A DNA stretch of 58,391 nt from Billgrantia kenyensis (GCF_013697085.1 NZ_JACEFT010000024.1:1-58391); one strand, 5' to 3'; positions 16,843 through 25,585 are shown, counted from the stretch's first letter. Notes: generated from the sequence alone by a model not told the origin. A program made the numbers and translations.

Positions 16843-17742
16843 TCAGGTTCCGAGCTGTTCTCCCTCGGTGGTGGTCTCGACGAGCATCTCGGCTCGCCGC
16901 AGCAGCGCGCGCTCCTGCTCCGGCATCAATGCCAGGCCGAACCGCTGGCGCAGCACGTCGGGTAGCGCAGCGGCTTCAATCCGCTGCAGCTCCGGCGCCT
17001 GGCCCGGGCGGAAGACCTTCAGCTCGAGATCGGTGAGCGCAAGCCGAACCTCGGCGCCGTTGTGCTGAGCCACGATGCGCCGCACGAAGGGCGATTCAGG
17101 GTGGTGAGAGGCCAGATAGTTGTATTCGGCGGAGTCGGCGCGGTAATTGGTTTCGTCACTGAACTGGTAGAGGTTAAACCATTCCCCGAGGTACTTGTGA
17201 CGCAGCAGCCAATACCCCAACGGCGAGCGCTCCAGGCGGTACTCCCAAGGGCCATGACTCACCTCGCGGTCCGTCTCGAGCCGGATCGGCTCACGCGGCC
17301 CGACATTGCCGACGCCAACATCGACCAGCCAGTCGTGCCCGCCCACTGTCACTACCAGCATGGTATGGCCGAGCGGGGTGACGACACGCTCCTCCTGGCC
17401 CATGAGTATCCTGGCGTTACGCCCGGCGACCTCGAAGCCGAGCCGATCCAGCACCGTGGCGAACAGCGTGTTGTGCTCATGGCAATAGCCGCCGCGCCGA
17501 CGCCGTACCAGCTTGTCTTGAAGACTGTCCAGGTCAATGCGGATCTCGCCACCGGTGACGATCTCGAGATTCTCGAACGGCACCGCGGCGAGGTGCGCCT
17601 GCTGCAGCGTCTTCAGAGTCTCCAGGCTGGGCGTCAAGGGGCCACGGTAGTCGATACGTGCCAGGTAGGCGTCGAGATCGAGCGCCGACGTCTCCCACTG
17701 GGTCGATTCATGAAGGGGTCGGGCGTTCCGTACAGCCTGCAT
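16843..17742 (-). CDS. nat: Arylamine N-acetyltransferase
   Basis: 299 residues from the ATG at 17742, preceded by AGGAGAACGTT. The NAT catalytic triad is visible: cysteine in RRGGYCHEHN, histidine in PLGHTMLVV and aspartate in WLVDVGVGN. The N-terminal AYLARIDYRGPLTPSLETL and HLAAVPFENLE segments are also standard. NATs transfer acetyl from acetyl-CoA to arylamines, hydrazines and hydroxylamines. The gene is divergent from the ArsR operon, whose nearer operator is about 120 bases away. Confidence 0.93.
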   Translation of the reverse strand: MQAVRNARPLHESTQWETSALDLDAYLARIDYRGPLTPSLETLKTLQQAHLAAVPFENLEIVTGGEIRIDLDSLQDKLVRRRRGGYCHEHNTLFATVLDRLGFEVAGRNARILMGQEERVVTPLGHTMLVVTVGGHDWLVDVGVGNVGPREPIRLETDREVSHGPWEYRLERSPLGYWLLRHKYLGEWFNLYQFSDETNYRADSAEYNYLASHHPESPFVRRIVAQHNGAEVRLALTDLELKVFRPGQAPELQRIEAAALPDVLRQRFGLALMPEQERALLRRAEMLVETTTEGEQLGT

Positions 17743-17861
17743 AACGTTCTCCTGTTCTTTCAAACTTATCTCGAAGAGCAACCTTGTCGCACAGGCTAAT
17801 CCCTCAAGTTAGCTTCAGGTAAAGCGGAGAGGTTTCAATCGCTCTGATAGCTTCAGAACAT

Positions 17862-17916
17862 TCAACCAAAGGGTTGACAATTTTGCCTGCCAAGCCTATA
17901 TCAACCATATGGTTGA
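17862..17916 (+). promoter_or_regulatory. ArsR operon promoter with two operators; predicted leaderless start
   Basis: TTGACA (17874-17879), a 17-base spacer and TATATC (17897-17902) form a near-consensus sigma-70 promoter. TCAACCAAAGGGTTGA (17862-17877) overlaps the -35 box, and the perfect palindrome TCAACCATATGGTTGA (17901-17916) overlaps the end of the -10 box and the start codon. The two share the TCAACC/GGTTGA arms and start 39 bases apart. The expected transcription start, seven bases after the -10 box, is the A of the ATG at 17909, which leaves no room for a ribosome binding site. Confidence 0.8.
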
Positions 17917-18274
17917 ATATAACGAAACACACTTGGATCGGGTCTTCCATGCCTTGGCCGACCCAACCCGGCGCCTGCTGCTCGAGCGGTTGGCAGCGGG
18001 TGAGCGCAAGGTCGGCGAGCTGGCCGAGCCGTTCCCCATCTCGCTGGCGGCCGTTTCCAAGCACGTTCGCGTGCTGGAGCAGGCGGGGCTAGTGGAGCGT
18101 CGTATCGAAGGGCGCTCCCACTACTGCCGGCTGCGACCGGAGCCGCTGGCAGCAGCAGAGCAGTGGCTGAGCTTCTACGAAGGCTTCTGGAGCCAGCGGC
18201 TGAGCGTGCTGGAAAAGGCGCTGCAGGCTGCCCCGGATGGCAAGTCAAAGAAGGAGAAAAGGCACGATGGATGA
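17909..18274 (+). CDS. ArsR-family winged-helix repressor
   Basis: 121 residues. HALADPTRRLLLERLAAGERKVGELAEPF, then SLAAVSKHVRVLEQAGLV and RIEGRSHYCRL, is the ArsR-type winged helix of the branch that accompanies SRPBCC genes. The usual metal-binding cysteines are absent, so the effector is probably not a metal. The ATG at 17909 fits the family N-terminus but has no Shine-Dalgarno sequence and lies inside an operator palindrome. The gene leads a five-gene run (SRPBCC, VOC, DUF899, racemase), and autorepression is the simplest reading of the two operators. Confidence 0.92.
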   Translation: MVEYNETHLDRVFHALADPTRRLLLERLAAGERKVGELAEPFPISLAAVSKHVRVLEQAGLVERRIEGRSHYCRLRPEPLAAAEQWLSFYEGFWSQRLSVLEKALQAAPDGKSKKEKRHDG

Positions 18275-18818
18275 CACCGACTACGGCAAGCAGATTGCTG
18301 AAGAGAGCGTCCGCTTCGAGCGCCTGCTGCCGGGGCCCATCGAACGGGTCTGGGCCTTTCTCACCGAATCGGACAAGCGTGCCCAGTGGCTCGCCCCCGG
18401 CGCCATGGAGCCGCGGGCCGGCAGCTCCTTTGCTCTACACTTCCACAATACCGAGCTGACACCCGACAGAACGCCGCCCACCGAGCGCTTTCGGCAGTAC
18501 GACGGCAGCTTCACGACCCAGCACCAGATACTGCGCTGCGAACCGCCTCATCTGCTTGTCTGGACCTGGGGCGGCGGCAACGAAGCCCCTTCGGAGGTGA
18601 CCTTCGAGCTCAGCGAGGCAGGCGAGCAGGTGCGCCTGGTCGTCACCCACCGCCGCCTCGCCGATGACGACACCATGGTCAACGTGGCCGGTGGCTGGCA
18701 CACCCACCTAGGCATCCTGGCCGACGTGCTGCACGGTCAACCGCCTGCCCCATTCTGGCCCACCTTCGAACGCCTGGAGGAGGAGTACCAATGCCGCATC
18801 ATATCGCCCCGCAACTGA
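18267..18818 (+). CDS. SRPBCC (AHSA1-type) domain protein
   Basis: 183 residues from the ATG at 18267, overlapping the ArsR gene end by eight bases. The pattern FERLLPGPIERVWAFLTESDKRAQWLAPG, with a later LRCEPPHLLVWTWG and GGWHTHLGILADVL, is that of the activator-of-Hsp90-ATPase-like SRPBCC proteins. These have a hydrophobic ligand cavity and are routinely found behind ArsR-type regulators of this branch. The ligand is unknown. Confidence 0.88.
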   Translation: MDDTDYGKQIAEESVRFERLLPGPIERVWAFLTESDKRAQWLAPGAMEPRAGSSFALHFHNTELTPDRTPPTERFRQYDGSFTTQHQILRCEPPHLLVWTWGGGNEAPSEVTFELSEAGEQVRLVVTHRRLADDDTMVNVAGGWHTHLGILADVLHGQPPAPFWPTFERLEEEYQCRIISPRN

Positions 18819-19186
18819 TGTTCGAAGGCAATGCCGAACAGGCCATGCGCTTCTACGTCTCGCTGTTCGACGACGCCGAGATCGTCCGGCTCGAGCGCTA
18901 TGGCCCCGAGGAGCCAGGCAGGGAAGGTAGTATCAAGCAGGCCGAGTTCACCCTGGCCGGGCGACGCCATACCTGCATCGACAGCCACATCAAGCACCCC
19001 TTCACCTTTACACCTTCGATATCACTGCTCGTGGAATGTGAGAGCCTCGAGGAGTTCGAACGCCTCCACCGAGCCCTGGCGGAAGGCGGCGAGACGCTGA
19101 TGCCGCCCGACGACTACGGCTTCAGCGCCCGCTTCGCCTGGCTCAACGACCGCTTCGGCGTCTCCTGGCAGCTCAATCTGGCTTGA
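18791..19186 (+). CDS. VOC-family protein, PhnB-like
   Basis: 131 residues. The start lies 28 bases before the SRPBCC stop, with GGAGGAG upstream, so the two genes are coupled. QLMFEGNAEQAMRFYVSLFDDAEI at the N-terminus and FAWLNDRFGVSWQLNL at the C-terminus are typical of the PhnB / 3-demethylubiquinone methyltransferase-like VOC proteins. These bind small molecules in a paired beta-alpha-beta fold, and the activity of this branch is not established. Confidence 0.88.
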   Translation: MPHHIAPQLMFEGNAEQAMRFYVSLFDDAEIVRLERYGPEEPGREGSIKQAEFTLAGRRHTCIDSHIKHPFTFTPSISLLVECESLEEFERLHRALAEGGETLMPPDDYGFSARFAWLNDRFGVSWQLNLA

Positions 19187-19199
19187 GGAGCAAGACTCC

Positions 19200-19904
19200 A
19201 TGACGACCTCATCCCTGCCCTCCATCGTCTCCGAAAAGGAGTGGCGCAGCGCGCTGGATGAACAGATCGCTCGCGAAAAGGCCCATACGCGTGAGCGCGA
19301 CAGGCTCAATGCCGCGCGGCGCCATCTGCCGATGACCGAGGTGCGTGCCGATTACGTCTTCGAAGGGCCACAGGGAGAGGTCACCCTACTCGACCTGTTC
19401 GAGGGGCGCCGCCAGTTGATCGTCTACCATTTCATGTTCGGGCCCGACTGGGAGGCCGGCTGCGACGGCTGCTCCTGGGTAGTGGACGCCATGACCCACC
19501 CCGCCCATCTGAACGCGCGAGATACCACTCTGGCGCTGGTTTCCCGGGCGCCGCTGGAAAAGCTCCAGGGTTACCAGGCGCGCATGGGCTGGCAGCACCC
19601 GACTTGGTACTCGTCGCTGAACGGCAGCTTCAATCAGGACATGGGCGTGACCAGTTGCAACTGCCATGCACCGGATACCGACCGCGGCGAGCGGCATGGC
19701 ATCAGCGTCTTCCTGCGCGACGGCGAGCGGGTATTTCGCACCTACTTCAGCGGCAAGCGCGGCGTGGAGTACCTGGGCAGCCTATGGACCTACCTGGACC
19801 TGACGCCCTACGGCCGCCAGGAAACCTGGGAAGAGTCCCCGCCCGGCTGGCCGCAGACGCCACCTTACGTATGGAACCGGCGTCACGACGAGTACGAAAC
19901 CTGA
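19200..19904 (+). CDS. DUF899 thioredoxin-like protein
   Basis: 234 residues. ARRHLPMTEVRADYVFEGPQG, LIVYHFMFGPDWEAGCDGCSW with its CDGC motif at the thioredoxin-like position, and GVTSCNCHAPD are conserved in DUF899 proteins. It has no signal peptide. A redox or peroxidase-like role is suggested by the fold but not shown. GAGGAG precedes the ATG, and the gene sits 13 bases after the VOC gene in the ArsR operon. Confidence 0.85.
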   Translation: MTTSSLPSIVSEKEWRSALDEQIAREKAHTRERDRLNAARRHLPMTEVRADYVFEGPQGEVTLLDLFEGRRQLIVYHFMFGPDWEAGCDGCSWVVDAMTHPAHLNARDTTLALVSRAPLEKLQGYQARMGWQHPTWYSSLNGSFNQDMGVTSCNCHAPDTDRGERHGISVFLRDGERVFRTYFSGKRGVEYLGSLWTYLDLTPYGRQETWEESPPGWPQTPPYVWNRRHDEYET

Positions 19905-19954
19905 GCTAGCGGCGCAGCAACTGATATGGGAATAACGACAACCAGAGGGAATCC

Positions 19955-20656
19955 ATGACCATGAAGACCATCGGCCTACTCGGCGGCATGAGCTGGGAAT
20001 CCACCGTCAGCTACTACCGCGCGCTCAACGAAGGGGTGAAGGCTGCCCTGGGTGGGTTTCACTCGGCCAAGCTGTGTCTCTACAGCGTCGACTTCGCCGA
20101 GATCGAACGGCTGCAGCATGCCGGCGACTGGGACGCCACCGCCGAAATCCTTAGCCGGGCCGCGCGCAGCGTGGAAGCCGCCGGTGCGGACTTCCTGCTG
20201 ATCGGCACCAACACCATGCACAAGGTCGCGCCGGAGATCGAGGCCTCGATCTCGATTCCGCTGCTGCATATCGCCGATGCCACGGCACAGCGCCTGGCCG
20301 CCAACGGCATTCGCCGCGTCGGCCTGCTCGGCACCCGCTTCACCATGGAGCAGGACTTCTACAAGGGGCGGATCGCCGAAGGCTCCGGCATCGAGGTACT
20401 GGTGCCCGACGCCGCTCAGCGCGACCTCGTGCACGAGGTGATCTACCACGAGCTGTGTCTGGGACAGGTGAAGGAGACCTCACGCCAGCGCTACCTGGAG
20501 GTCATCGAATCGCTACGCGAGCAGGGAGCCGAAGCGGTGATCCTCGGCTGCACCGAAATCGCCCTGCTGGTGCGGCAGAGCGATACCGCAGTGCCGCTCT
20601 ACGACACCACGGCCATTCACGCCGAAGAAGCAGTGAAGTGGGCGTTGGGGGGTTAG
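19955..20656 (+). CDS. Aspartate/glutamate racemase family protein, YgeA-like
   Basis: 233 residues; GAGGGA lies before the ATG. MKTIGLLGGMSWESTVSYYR is the family N-terminus. The first active-site position reads IGTNTMHKVA with threonine where most racemases have cysteine, as in E. coli YgeA, while the second, ILGCTEIALLV, keeps its cysteine. The family racemises aspartate, glutamate or broader amino acids. It is the last gene of the ArsR run, and its final four bases overlap the end of the convergent YjfB-like gene. Confidence 0.88.
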   Translation: MTMKTIGLLGGMSWESTVSYYRALNEGVKAALGGFHSAKLCLYSVDFAEIERLQHAGDWDATAEILSRAARSVEAAGADFLLIGTNTMHKVAPEIEASISIPLLHIADATAQRLAANGIRRVGLLGTRFTMEQDFYKGRIAEGSGIEVLVPDAAQRDLVHEVIYHELCLGQVKETSRQRYLEVIESLREQGAEAVILGCTEIALLVRQSDTAVPLYDTTAIHAEEAVKWALGG

Positions 20657-20856
20657 GCGTAGGCGTTGATCAGCGTGCCCAGCATGCCGTCGCTGGCAAG
20701 TTGGGGATCCAGCGAAGCCGAGGCCATCAGTGCCTGGACCTGATCCTTCTGCATGTCGAGCGCTTCCTTGTAGACCTCGAGCTGCACCTGCTGAGCGGCT
20801 TGGGCCTGCTGCATGACTAGAGCCTGGCCCACGATGGCGTTGACGGCAGAATCCAT
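20653..20856 (-). CDS. YjfB-like putative motility protein
   Basis: 67 residues from the ATG at 20856, preceded by GGAG. It is almost all helix and glutamine/alanine rich (VGQALVMQQAQAAQQVQ), ending in GMLGTLINAYA, the pattern of the YjfB family of small proteins annotated as putative motility proteins. Evidence for that role is thin in general. No sigma-28 promoter is visible upstream. It converges on the racemase gene with a four-base overlap (the TTAG at 20653-20656 serves both stops). Confidence 0.7.
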   Translation of the reverse strand: MDSAVNAIVGQALVMQQAQAAQQVQLEVYKEALDMQKDQVQALMASASLDPQLASDGMLGTLINAYA

Positions 20857-20997
20857 GTCGCTTGCTCCATTGTTGGTTCTTCTATCTTTCCACGCTAACA
20901 GCTGAAGGAAGCGATGGCAAAAACGCAGCCCGACGAAACGGGCAACTCTCGATGGCACCAAGGTAGGATTTATCCTCGCCCGATGACTGGAGCCCCC

Positions 20998-21537
20998 ATG
21001 AACGAAGCCCAATCGCTGCAGCAGGCCATTGACGAGCCGGTACGCCTGGCGGAGTACGACCCCGCCTGGCCGGCACGCTTCGACGCCGAGCGCAGCCGCC
21101 TGCTGGAGCGTTTCTCCGCCGAACTGATCGAGGTGCAGCATATCGGCAGCACCGCCATCCCCGGCATGCCGGCCAAGCCCATCATCGACGTCATGGCCGG
21201 GGTCGCGTCCATGGCCATGGCCGATGCCCTATTCGAGCCAATTCTCGATCACGGTTACGTGACTTCGCGGGAGTTCAATGCCGTCCTCACCGACCGCCGC
21301 TGGTTCATGCGCCACGCCAACGGTCACCGTACCCACCATCTGCATGTGGTGGTGCACGACGGCGAACTATGGCGCCAGAGGCTCGTCTTTCGCGATGCAC
21401 TGCGCGCCGACCCAGCGCAGGCCGAGCGCTACGCCCTGCTTAAGGCCGAGCTGGCGGCCCGCCACCCCGACGATCGGGAGGCCTACACCCAGGCCAAGGC
21501 AGACTTCATCACTTGGGTGCTGGCAGGCCCAAGCTAG
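20998..21537 (+). CDS. GrpB/UPF0157-family nucleotidyltransferase-like protein
   Basis: 179 residues from the ATG at 20998 (GGAG at 20989-20992). VRLAEYDPAWPARFDAERSRLL, VQHIGSTAIPGMPAKPIID and THHLHVV are the defining blocks of the GrpB family, which has the nucleotidyltransferase fold. Some members act on dephospho-CoA or are fused to other enzymes; the role of stand-alone forms is not settled. It is divergent from the YjfB-like gene. Confidence 0.9.
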   Translation: MNEAQSLQQAIDEPVRLAEYDPAWPARFDAERSRLLERFSAELIEVQHIGSTAIPGMPAKPIIDVMAGVASMAMADALFEPILDHGYVTSREFNAVLTDRRWFMRHANGHRTHHLHVVVHDGELWRQRLVFRDALRADPAQAERYALLKAELAARHPDDREAYTQAKADFITWVLAGPS

Positions 21538-21555
21538 CCGCCCCTTGCCGCCCGG

Positions 21556-22563
21556 CTAGAACGCCAGGCATATCTTGCCGAAGTGGCGTCCCGACTCTTC
21601 GTGGCGGAAGGCATCGGCGATCTTCTCCAGCTCGAAGGTGCTATCGATGATCGGGCGCACGCCCATGGCCTCGATGCCGCGCACCATCTCCTGCTGCTGG
21701 GTGCGACTGCCGACGATCAGCCCCTGCAGGCGCGCCTGCTTGGCCATCAGCTTGATGGTCGGCACCTCGCCACCGCGGCCTGTCAGGATGCCGATCAGCG
21801 CGATATGGCCGCCGATGCGCACGGCGTCGATGGATTGCGGCAGGGTGCCGGGGCCGCCCACCTCGATCACATGGTCGACGCCCTGGCCGTCGGTCAGCGC
21901 CTGCACCTTCTTGCCCCACTCCGGCTCGGCCTTGTAGTTGATGGTATGGTCGGCGCCGAGCTTCTTGAGCGTCTCGATCTTCTCGTCGGAGGACGAGGTA
22001 GAGATCACCCGCGCCCCCATCGCCTTGGCGAACTGCAGGGCGAAGATGGAAACGCCGCCGGTGCCCAGGGTGAGCACCGTATCGCCGGCTTTGAGATTGC
22101 CATCCACCACCAGCGCCCGCCAGGCGGTGAGCCCCGCCGTGGTCAGGGTCGCCGCCTCGGCGTGGCTATAGCCCTTGGGCGCGTGGGTGAACCAGGTGGC
22201 CGGGCGAACGACCTGCTCGCGAGCGTAGCCGTCAAGGCCGTCGCCGGGCGTGGCCTTGAAATCCGCCACCCGCGCCGGGCCGTCGAGCCAGTAGGGGAAG
22301 AAGGTGGAGACCACCGCATCGCCAACGGCGAACTCCTCGACGCCCTCGCCCACCGCCTCGACCACACCCGCCCCGTCGGACATGGGGATGCGGCCATCTT
22401 CGGTAGGAATCATCCCGGCGACCACGGCATAGTCGTGGAAGTTGAGTGAGCTGGCATGGATCCGTACGCGGATTTCCCCCGGACCCGGCTCGCCGGGCGT
22501 CTCGCGTTCGACGACCTGCAGTTGATCCAACCCGCCGCCGCTGCCTAGTGTCACGACCTTCAT
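21556..22563 (-). CDS. Zinc-independent MDR-family alcohol dehydrogenase / quinone oxidoreductase
   Basis: 335 residues with AAGGAG before the ATG. It has the GroES-like N-terminal domain (RIHASSLNFHDYAVVAG) and the Rossmann domain with LTLGTGGVSIFALQFAKAMGA. The catalytic and structural zinc cysteines of classical alcohol dehydrogenases are absent, which places it in the quinone-oxidoreductase-like branch that reduces double bonds or quinones with NAD(P)H. It is convergent with the GrpB gene and upstream of nothing on its strand. Confidence 0.88.
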   Translation of the reverse strand: MKVVTLGSGGGLDQLQVVERETPGEPGPGEIRVRIHASSLNFHDYAVVAGMIPTEDGRIPMSDGAGVVEAVGEGVEEFAVGDAVVSTFFPYWLDGPARVADFKATPGDGLDGYAREQVVRPATWFTHAPKGYSHAEAATLTTAGLTAWRALVVDGNLKAGDTVLTLGTGGVSIFALQFAKAMGARVISTSSSDEKIETLKKLGADHTINYKAEPEWGKKVQALTDGQGVDHVIEVGGPGTLPQSIDAVRIGGHIALIGILTGRGGEVPTIKLMAKQARLQGLIVGSRTQQQEMVRGIEAMGVRPIIDSTFELEKIADAFRHEESGRHFGKICLAF

Positions 22564-22629
22564 GGCGTACTCCTTCTTGATCCTGAAAATGAGCGTGCTA
22601 AGAGACTAGCCTAATGGGCCCGCCTTGGG

Positions 22630-23409
22630 TCAAGCGATGGCGCGCTGCAGATAAGCCACCAGCGTTTCCACCTGGGGCTTGCGCTGTGTCCAGTCCTCGC
22701 TGCCTCCTGCGAGATAGCCGCGCCGCGCCATCGCCATGGTGGCCTGATGGTCGGGTGGCAAACGCTCCTCAGCCCAGGCGGCGGCAACGTCCTTGGGCGC
22801 GATCTCACCCGTCTCCAGGGTCATCCACATGCGCGCCAGGGTCAGCAGCACGTTGCGCTCATCTCCCTGCAAGCCCGCCACCAGGCCAGGCAGCGAATCG
22901 ACGATGGCCCGTCGCAGATCCGCCTCGGGAATCGGCGCGATCAGCGCCGCGAGTTCCGGCCCGTACAGGGCCAGGCTCGACTGCCTGGCGGTGGTCAGCA
23001 CCACCGTTAGATCGGGGTCGGCTGCCGCCGGCGGTATGCGGCCCTGCTCGAACTCGTCCCGCAGCCACTCGCCGTAGACCAGTTCGCTCCTCGGCGGGTA
23101 GTGCCACGGCAGCAGTGCCTGGCGGCACAGCAGCGTCACTTCCAATGGCCGGGGCGAGCCATCGCTCGCGGGGCTGCCGGAGACCCGCATCAGCGCCTCG
23201 ACCAGCCGCCGGCGCACCGCCTCCTCGGGCGGCTGGACGACGATCACCAACACGTCCACGTCGCTATTGGGTCGCAGGCCGCCAGCCAGCGCCGAACCGA
23301 ACAGATAGACACCAACCACGCTCTCGCTCAGCTCGCGAGCGATAATGGCGAAGGCGTCCATGGCCTCCTGCGGTAGTGACTGGCCGGCCGCCTGGGAAGA
23401 GAGCTCCAT
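22630..23409 (-). CDS. AadA-like aminoglycoside 3''-nucleotidyltransferase
   Basis: 259 residues from the ATG at 23409, chosen because GGAGGA precedes it. The sequence tracks AadA along its whole length: VYLFGSALAGGLRPNSDVDV with the two metal-binding aspartates, the glutamate in LEVTLL, the YGEW tryptophan, GDERNVLLTLARMW and IAPKDVAAAWAEERLP. In AadA these residues adenylylate streptomycin and spectinomycin. No integron features, IS or unusual base composition surround it, so it looks like a resident chromosomal homologue; actual resistance depends on expression. Confidence 0.88.
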   Translation of the reverse strand: MELSSQAAGQSLPQEAMDAFAIIARELSESVVGVYLFGSALAGGLRPNSDVDVLVIVVQPPEEAVRRRLVEALMRVSGSPASDGSPRPLEVTLLCRQALLPWHYPPRSELVYGEWLRDEFEQGRIPPAAADPDLTVVLTTARQSSLALYGPELAALIAPIPEADLRRAIVDSLPGLVAGLQGDERNVLLTLARMWMTLETGEIAPKDVAAAWAEERLPPDHQATMAMARRGYLAGGSEDWTQRKPQVETLVAYLQRAIA

Positions 23410-23473
23410 TGCGTCCTCCATTTTCCTGATGCGCCACGCTAAACCGCCCACGCACTCTCAGCTGCCCTCAATG

Positions 23474-24676
23474 TTACTGGCTATCACCGAGAGCCGCCTG
23501 CGCATAGCGTCGGGCCGGCAGCAGCAAGGCCGCCATGGCCACCCCGACGGCACAGGCAGCCAGCAGCAGGTAGAGCCGGTCGAACCCGTCGGCCGGCTCG
23601 TAACCCCAAGCCACGATCGGCACGGCGAGGGCACCGACCCCCAACGACAGCACGTATTTCACGGCATAGACCCGTGCCCGCCAGTCGCTCAAGGTATGAC
23701 GTGCCACGATGGCATCCTGTACCGGAATGACACCGAACACCGTCAGCATCAGCGCCAGCGACAGGCCAACCATCAGCCATTGCCCGCCCAGAATCATCAG
23801 CAGCAACAGAGGGACCTGCACCAGCGCCAGCAGCAACATCAATTGCCGCGGTGCGACCCGGTCCACCGCCCTGCCGGTGACGAGTTGCGCCATGGAGGCG
23901 CAGGCGAAGATCAGCGAGGCCAGGCCGGCGGCACCGAGCAGGGCATTCCCGCCGCCGCTGAAGGCGTCTTCCATGATCTTGGGCAGCGCGACGGTGGTGG
24001 ACGCAAACACGAGGCCGCCCATGAGTGCGGTGACGATCAGGTAGGCCAGTATCCGTCCCGGTATGGCCGTTGAGGTCTGCACCGCTGCCGGCGCATCGCT
24101 GGCCGGTCGTAGCGGCTGACGCGGCTTGCGCTGCGCCGGTACCAGCGCCAGGTAGGCGATGCCACTCGCCACGCACAGCGCCCCGGGTATGAAGTAGGCC
24201 GCCTGCCAGCCGAGCATGCCCGTGATCGCACCGGTCAGCAGCGGCGCCGCCGCGACGCCCATGTTGCCCCATACGCCGTTCACCCCCAGCGCCTGGCCGA
24301 CGCCATCACTGCTCTCCGCCACCATGGCGATGCCGACAGGATGATAGATGGCCGCGAAGCTGCCCATCAGAAACAGCCCGGCCGCCAGCTGGTAAGGTCC
24401 GCTCGCTAAGCCTGTGAGCATGGAAGCCACGCCGAGCCCCAGGAACATCAGGGCTATCATGCCGCGCCGACTCCAGCGATCGCCCAGCCAGCCAGCCGGC
24501 AGGGTGAAGGCGGCAAAGGCGACGAAGCCCGCCGTGACCGGTAGCAGCAGCGCAGCGTAATCGCCCTGGCCGCGCCCCTCGAGCGCCACCGCCACCGTGG
24601 GATGGATCAGCATGAAGTAGTGGGCGTAGGCGTGCCCCAGGTTGAGGAACAGTAGCGGAACGCGTTTGCCGTTCAT
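23474..24676 (-). CDS. Major facilitator superfamily transporter
   Basis: 400 residues with twelve predicted helices and TGGAG before the ATG. The first helix has the histidine-rich LGHAYAHYFMLIHP pattern, and LPAGWLGDRWSRRGMIAL is the MFS loop 2-3 motif. The N-terminal pattern resembles Fsr/fosmidomycin-resistance-like MFS exporters, but this is only a resemblance. The gene is divergent from an AraC-type regulator, with 93 bases between the starts, which may control it. Confidence 0.85.
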   Translation of the reverse strand: MNGKRVPLLFLNLGHAYAHYFMLIHPTVAVALEGRGQGDYAALLLPVTAGFVAFAAFTLPAGWLGDRWSRRGMIALMFLGLGVASMLTGLASGPYQLAAGLFLMGSFAAIYHPVGIAMVAESSDGVGQALGVNGVWGNMGVAAAPLLTGAITGMLGWQAAYFIPGALCVASGIAYLALVPAQRKPRQPLRPASDAPAAVQTSTAIPGRILAYLIVTALMGGLVFASTTVALPKIMEDAFSGGGNALLGAAGLASLIFACASMAQLVTGRAVDRVAPRQLMLLLALVQVPLLLLMILGGQWLMVGLSLALMLTVFGVIPVQDAIVARHTLSDWRARVYAVKYVLSLGVGALAVPIVAWGYEPADGFDRLYLLLAACAVGVAMAALLLPARRYAQAALGDSQ

Positions 24677-24769
24677 GACCAGACTCCAGAGTTGCCGACT
24701 TTCAGGCTAAACTGGACGCAAAGCGACTTCTCTCGCCATTCTGACAAGATATATCGTGAAACGGACAAC

Positions 24770-25585
24770 ATGCCCCACACCCTGGCCCACGCTACGCCCC
24801 TGTCACGCGATGCCCTGCAGCGGCGCATCGAGAGCGCCTCGGGTCCGGTACAGCCCTATGCCTGCGACTATCCCGCCGGCTGGGACACCGGCCGTCATCA
24901 TCACCTGCGCCATCAGCTCGTCTTCGCCACCCAGGGCGTGATGACGGTGGCGACCCCAGCGGGGTGGTGGGTAGTGCCACCCCAGCTCGCGGTGTGGATT
25001 CCCGCTCGCCTGGAGCATGCGCTGCTGATGCACCGGCCTGTGAAGCTGCGCACCCTCTATCTCGATGAGCGGCTAGGGCCATCGGCCCAGCCACGCGTAG
25101 TGAACGTGTCGTCGCTGCTGCGCGAGCTGATACTGCGTTTGATGGAGCTGCCGGCCGGGGCGACTGCCCACGGCGCCGGCGCACGCTTGGTCGCGGTACT
25201 GCTGGACGAGCTGCACGCAGGGCCCCCGCTACCGCTGCACCTGCCCGAGCCCGACGATCCCGCGCTGCGGCGGATCTGCACCGCCCTACGTAAAGACCCA
25301 GCTAACCGGGACGACCTGACCACCTGGGGTGGCAGGGTCGGTGCCTCGTCACGCACCCTGGCACGACGCTTCCTGGCACAGACCGGCATGGGCTTTGCCG
25401 CCTGGCGACAGCAAGCCCGCTTGCTCGCCGCCCTGCCCATGCTGGCGGAAGGGAGATCGGTCTCCGTCGTGTCCCAGGAGGTCGGTTACGAATCGCCCAG
25501 CGCCTTCATCGCCGCCTTTCGCCGCAGCCTCGGCACCAGCCCCGGGCGCTACTTTACCCGCCCGGCCAACGCCTCGGCGACGTAA
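24770..25585 (+). CDS. AraC-family transcriptional regulator
   Basis: 271 residues from the ATG at 24770; the ATG at 24692 would add 26 residues that extend into the divergent promoter region, and neither has a strong ribosome binding site. The N-terminal half is a cupin sensor (DTGRHHHLRHQLVFATQGVM). The C-terminal half has two helix-turn-helix units with the closing YESPSAFIAAFRRSLGTSPGRYF signature. The likely target is the divergent MFS gene. Its last 37 bases overlap the end of the convergent LysR gene. Confidence 0.9.
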   Translation: MPHTLAHATPLSRDALQRRIESASGPVQPYACDYPAGWDTGRHHHLRHQLVFATQGVMTVATPAGWWVVPPQLAVWIPARLEHALLMHRPVKLRTLYLDERLGPSAQPRVVNVSSLLRELILRLMELPAGATAHGAGARLVAVLLDELHAGPPLPLHLPEPDDPALRRICTALRKDPANRDDLTTWGGRVGASSRTLARRFLAQTGMGFAAWRQQARLLAALPMLAEGRSVSVVSQEVGYESPSAFIAAFRRSLGTSPGRYFTRPANASAT

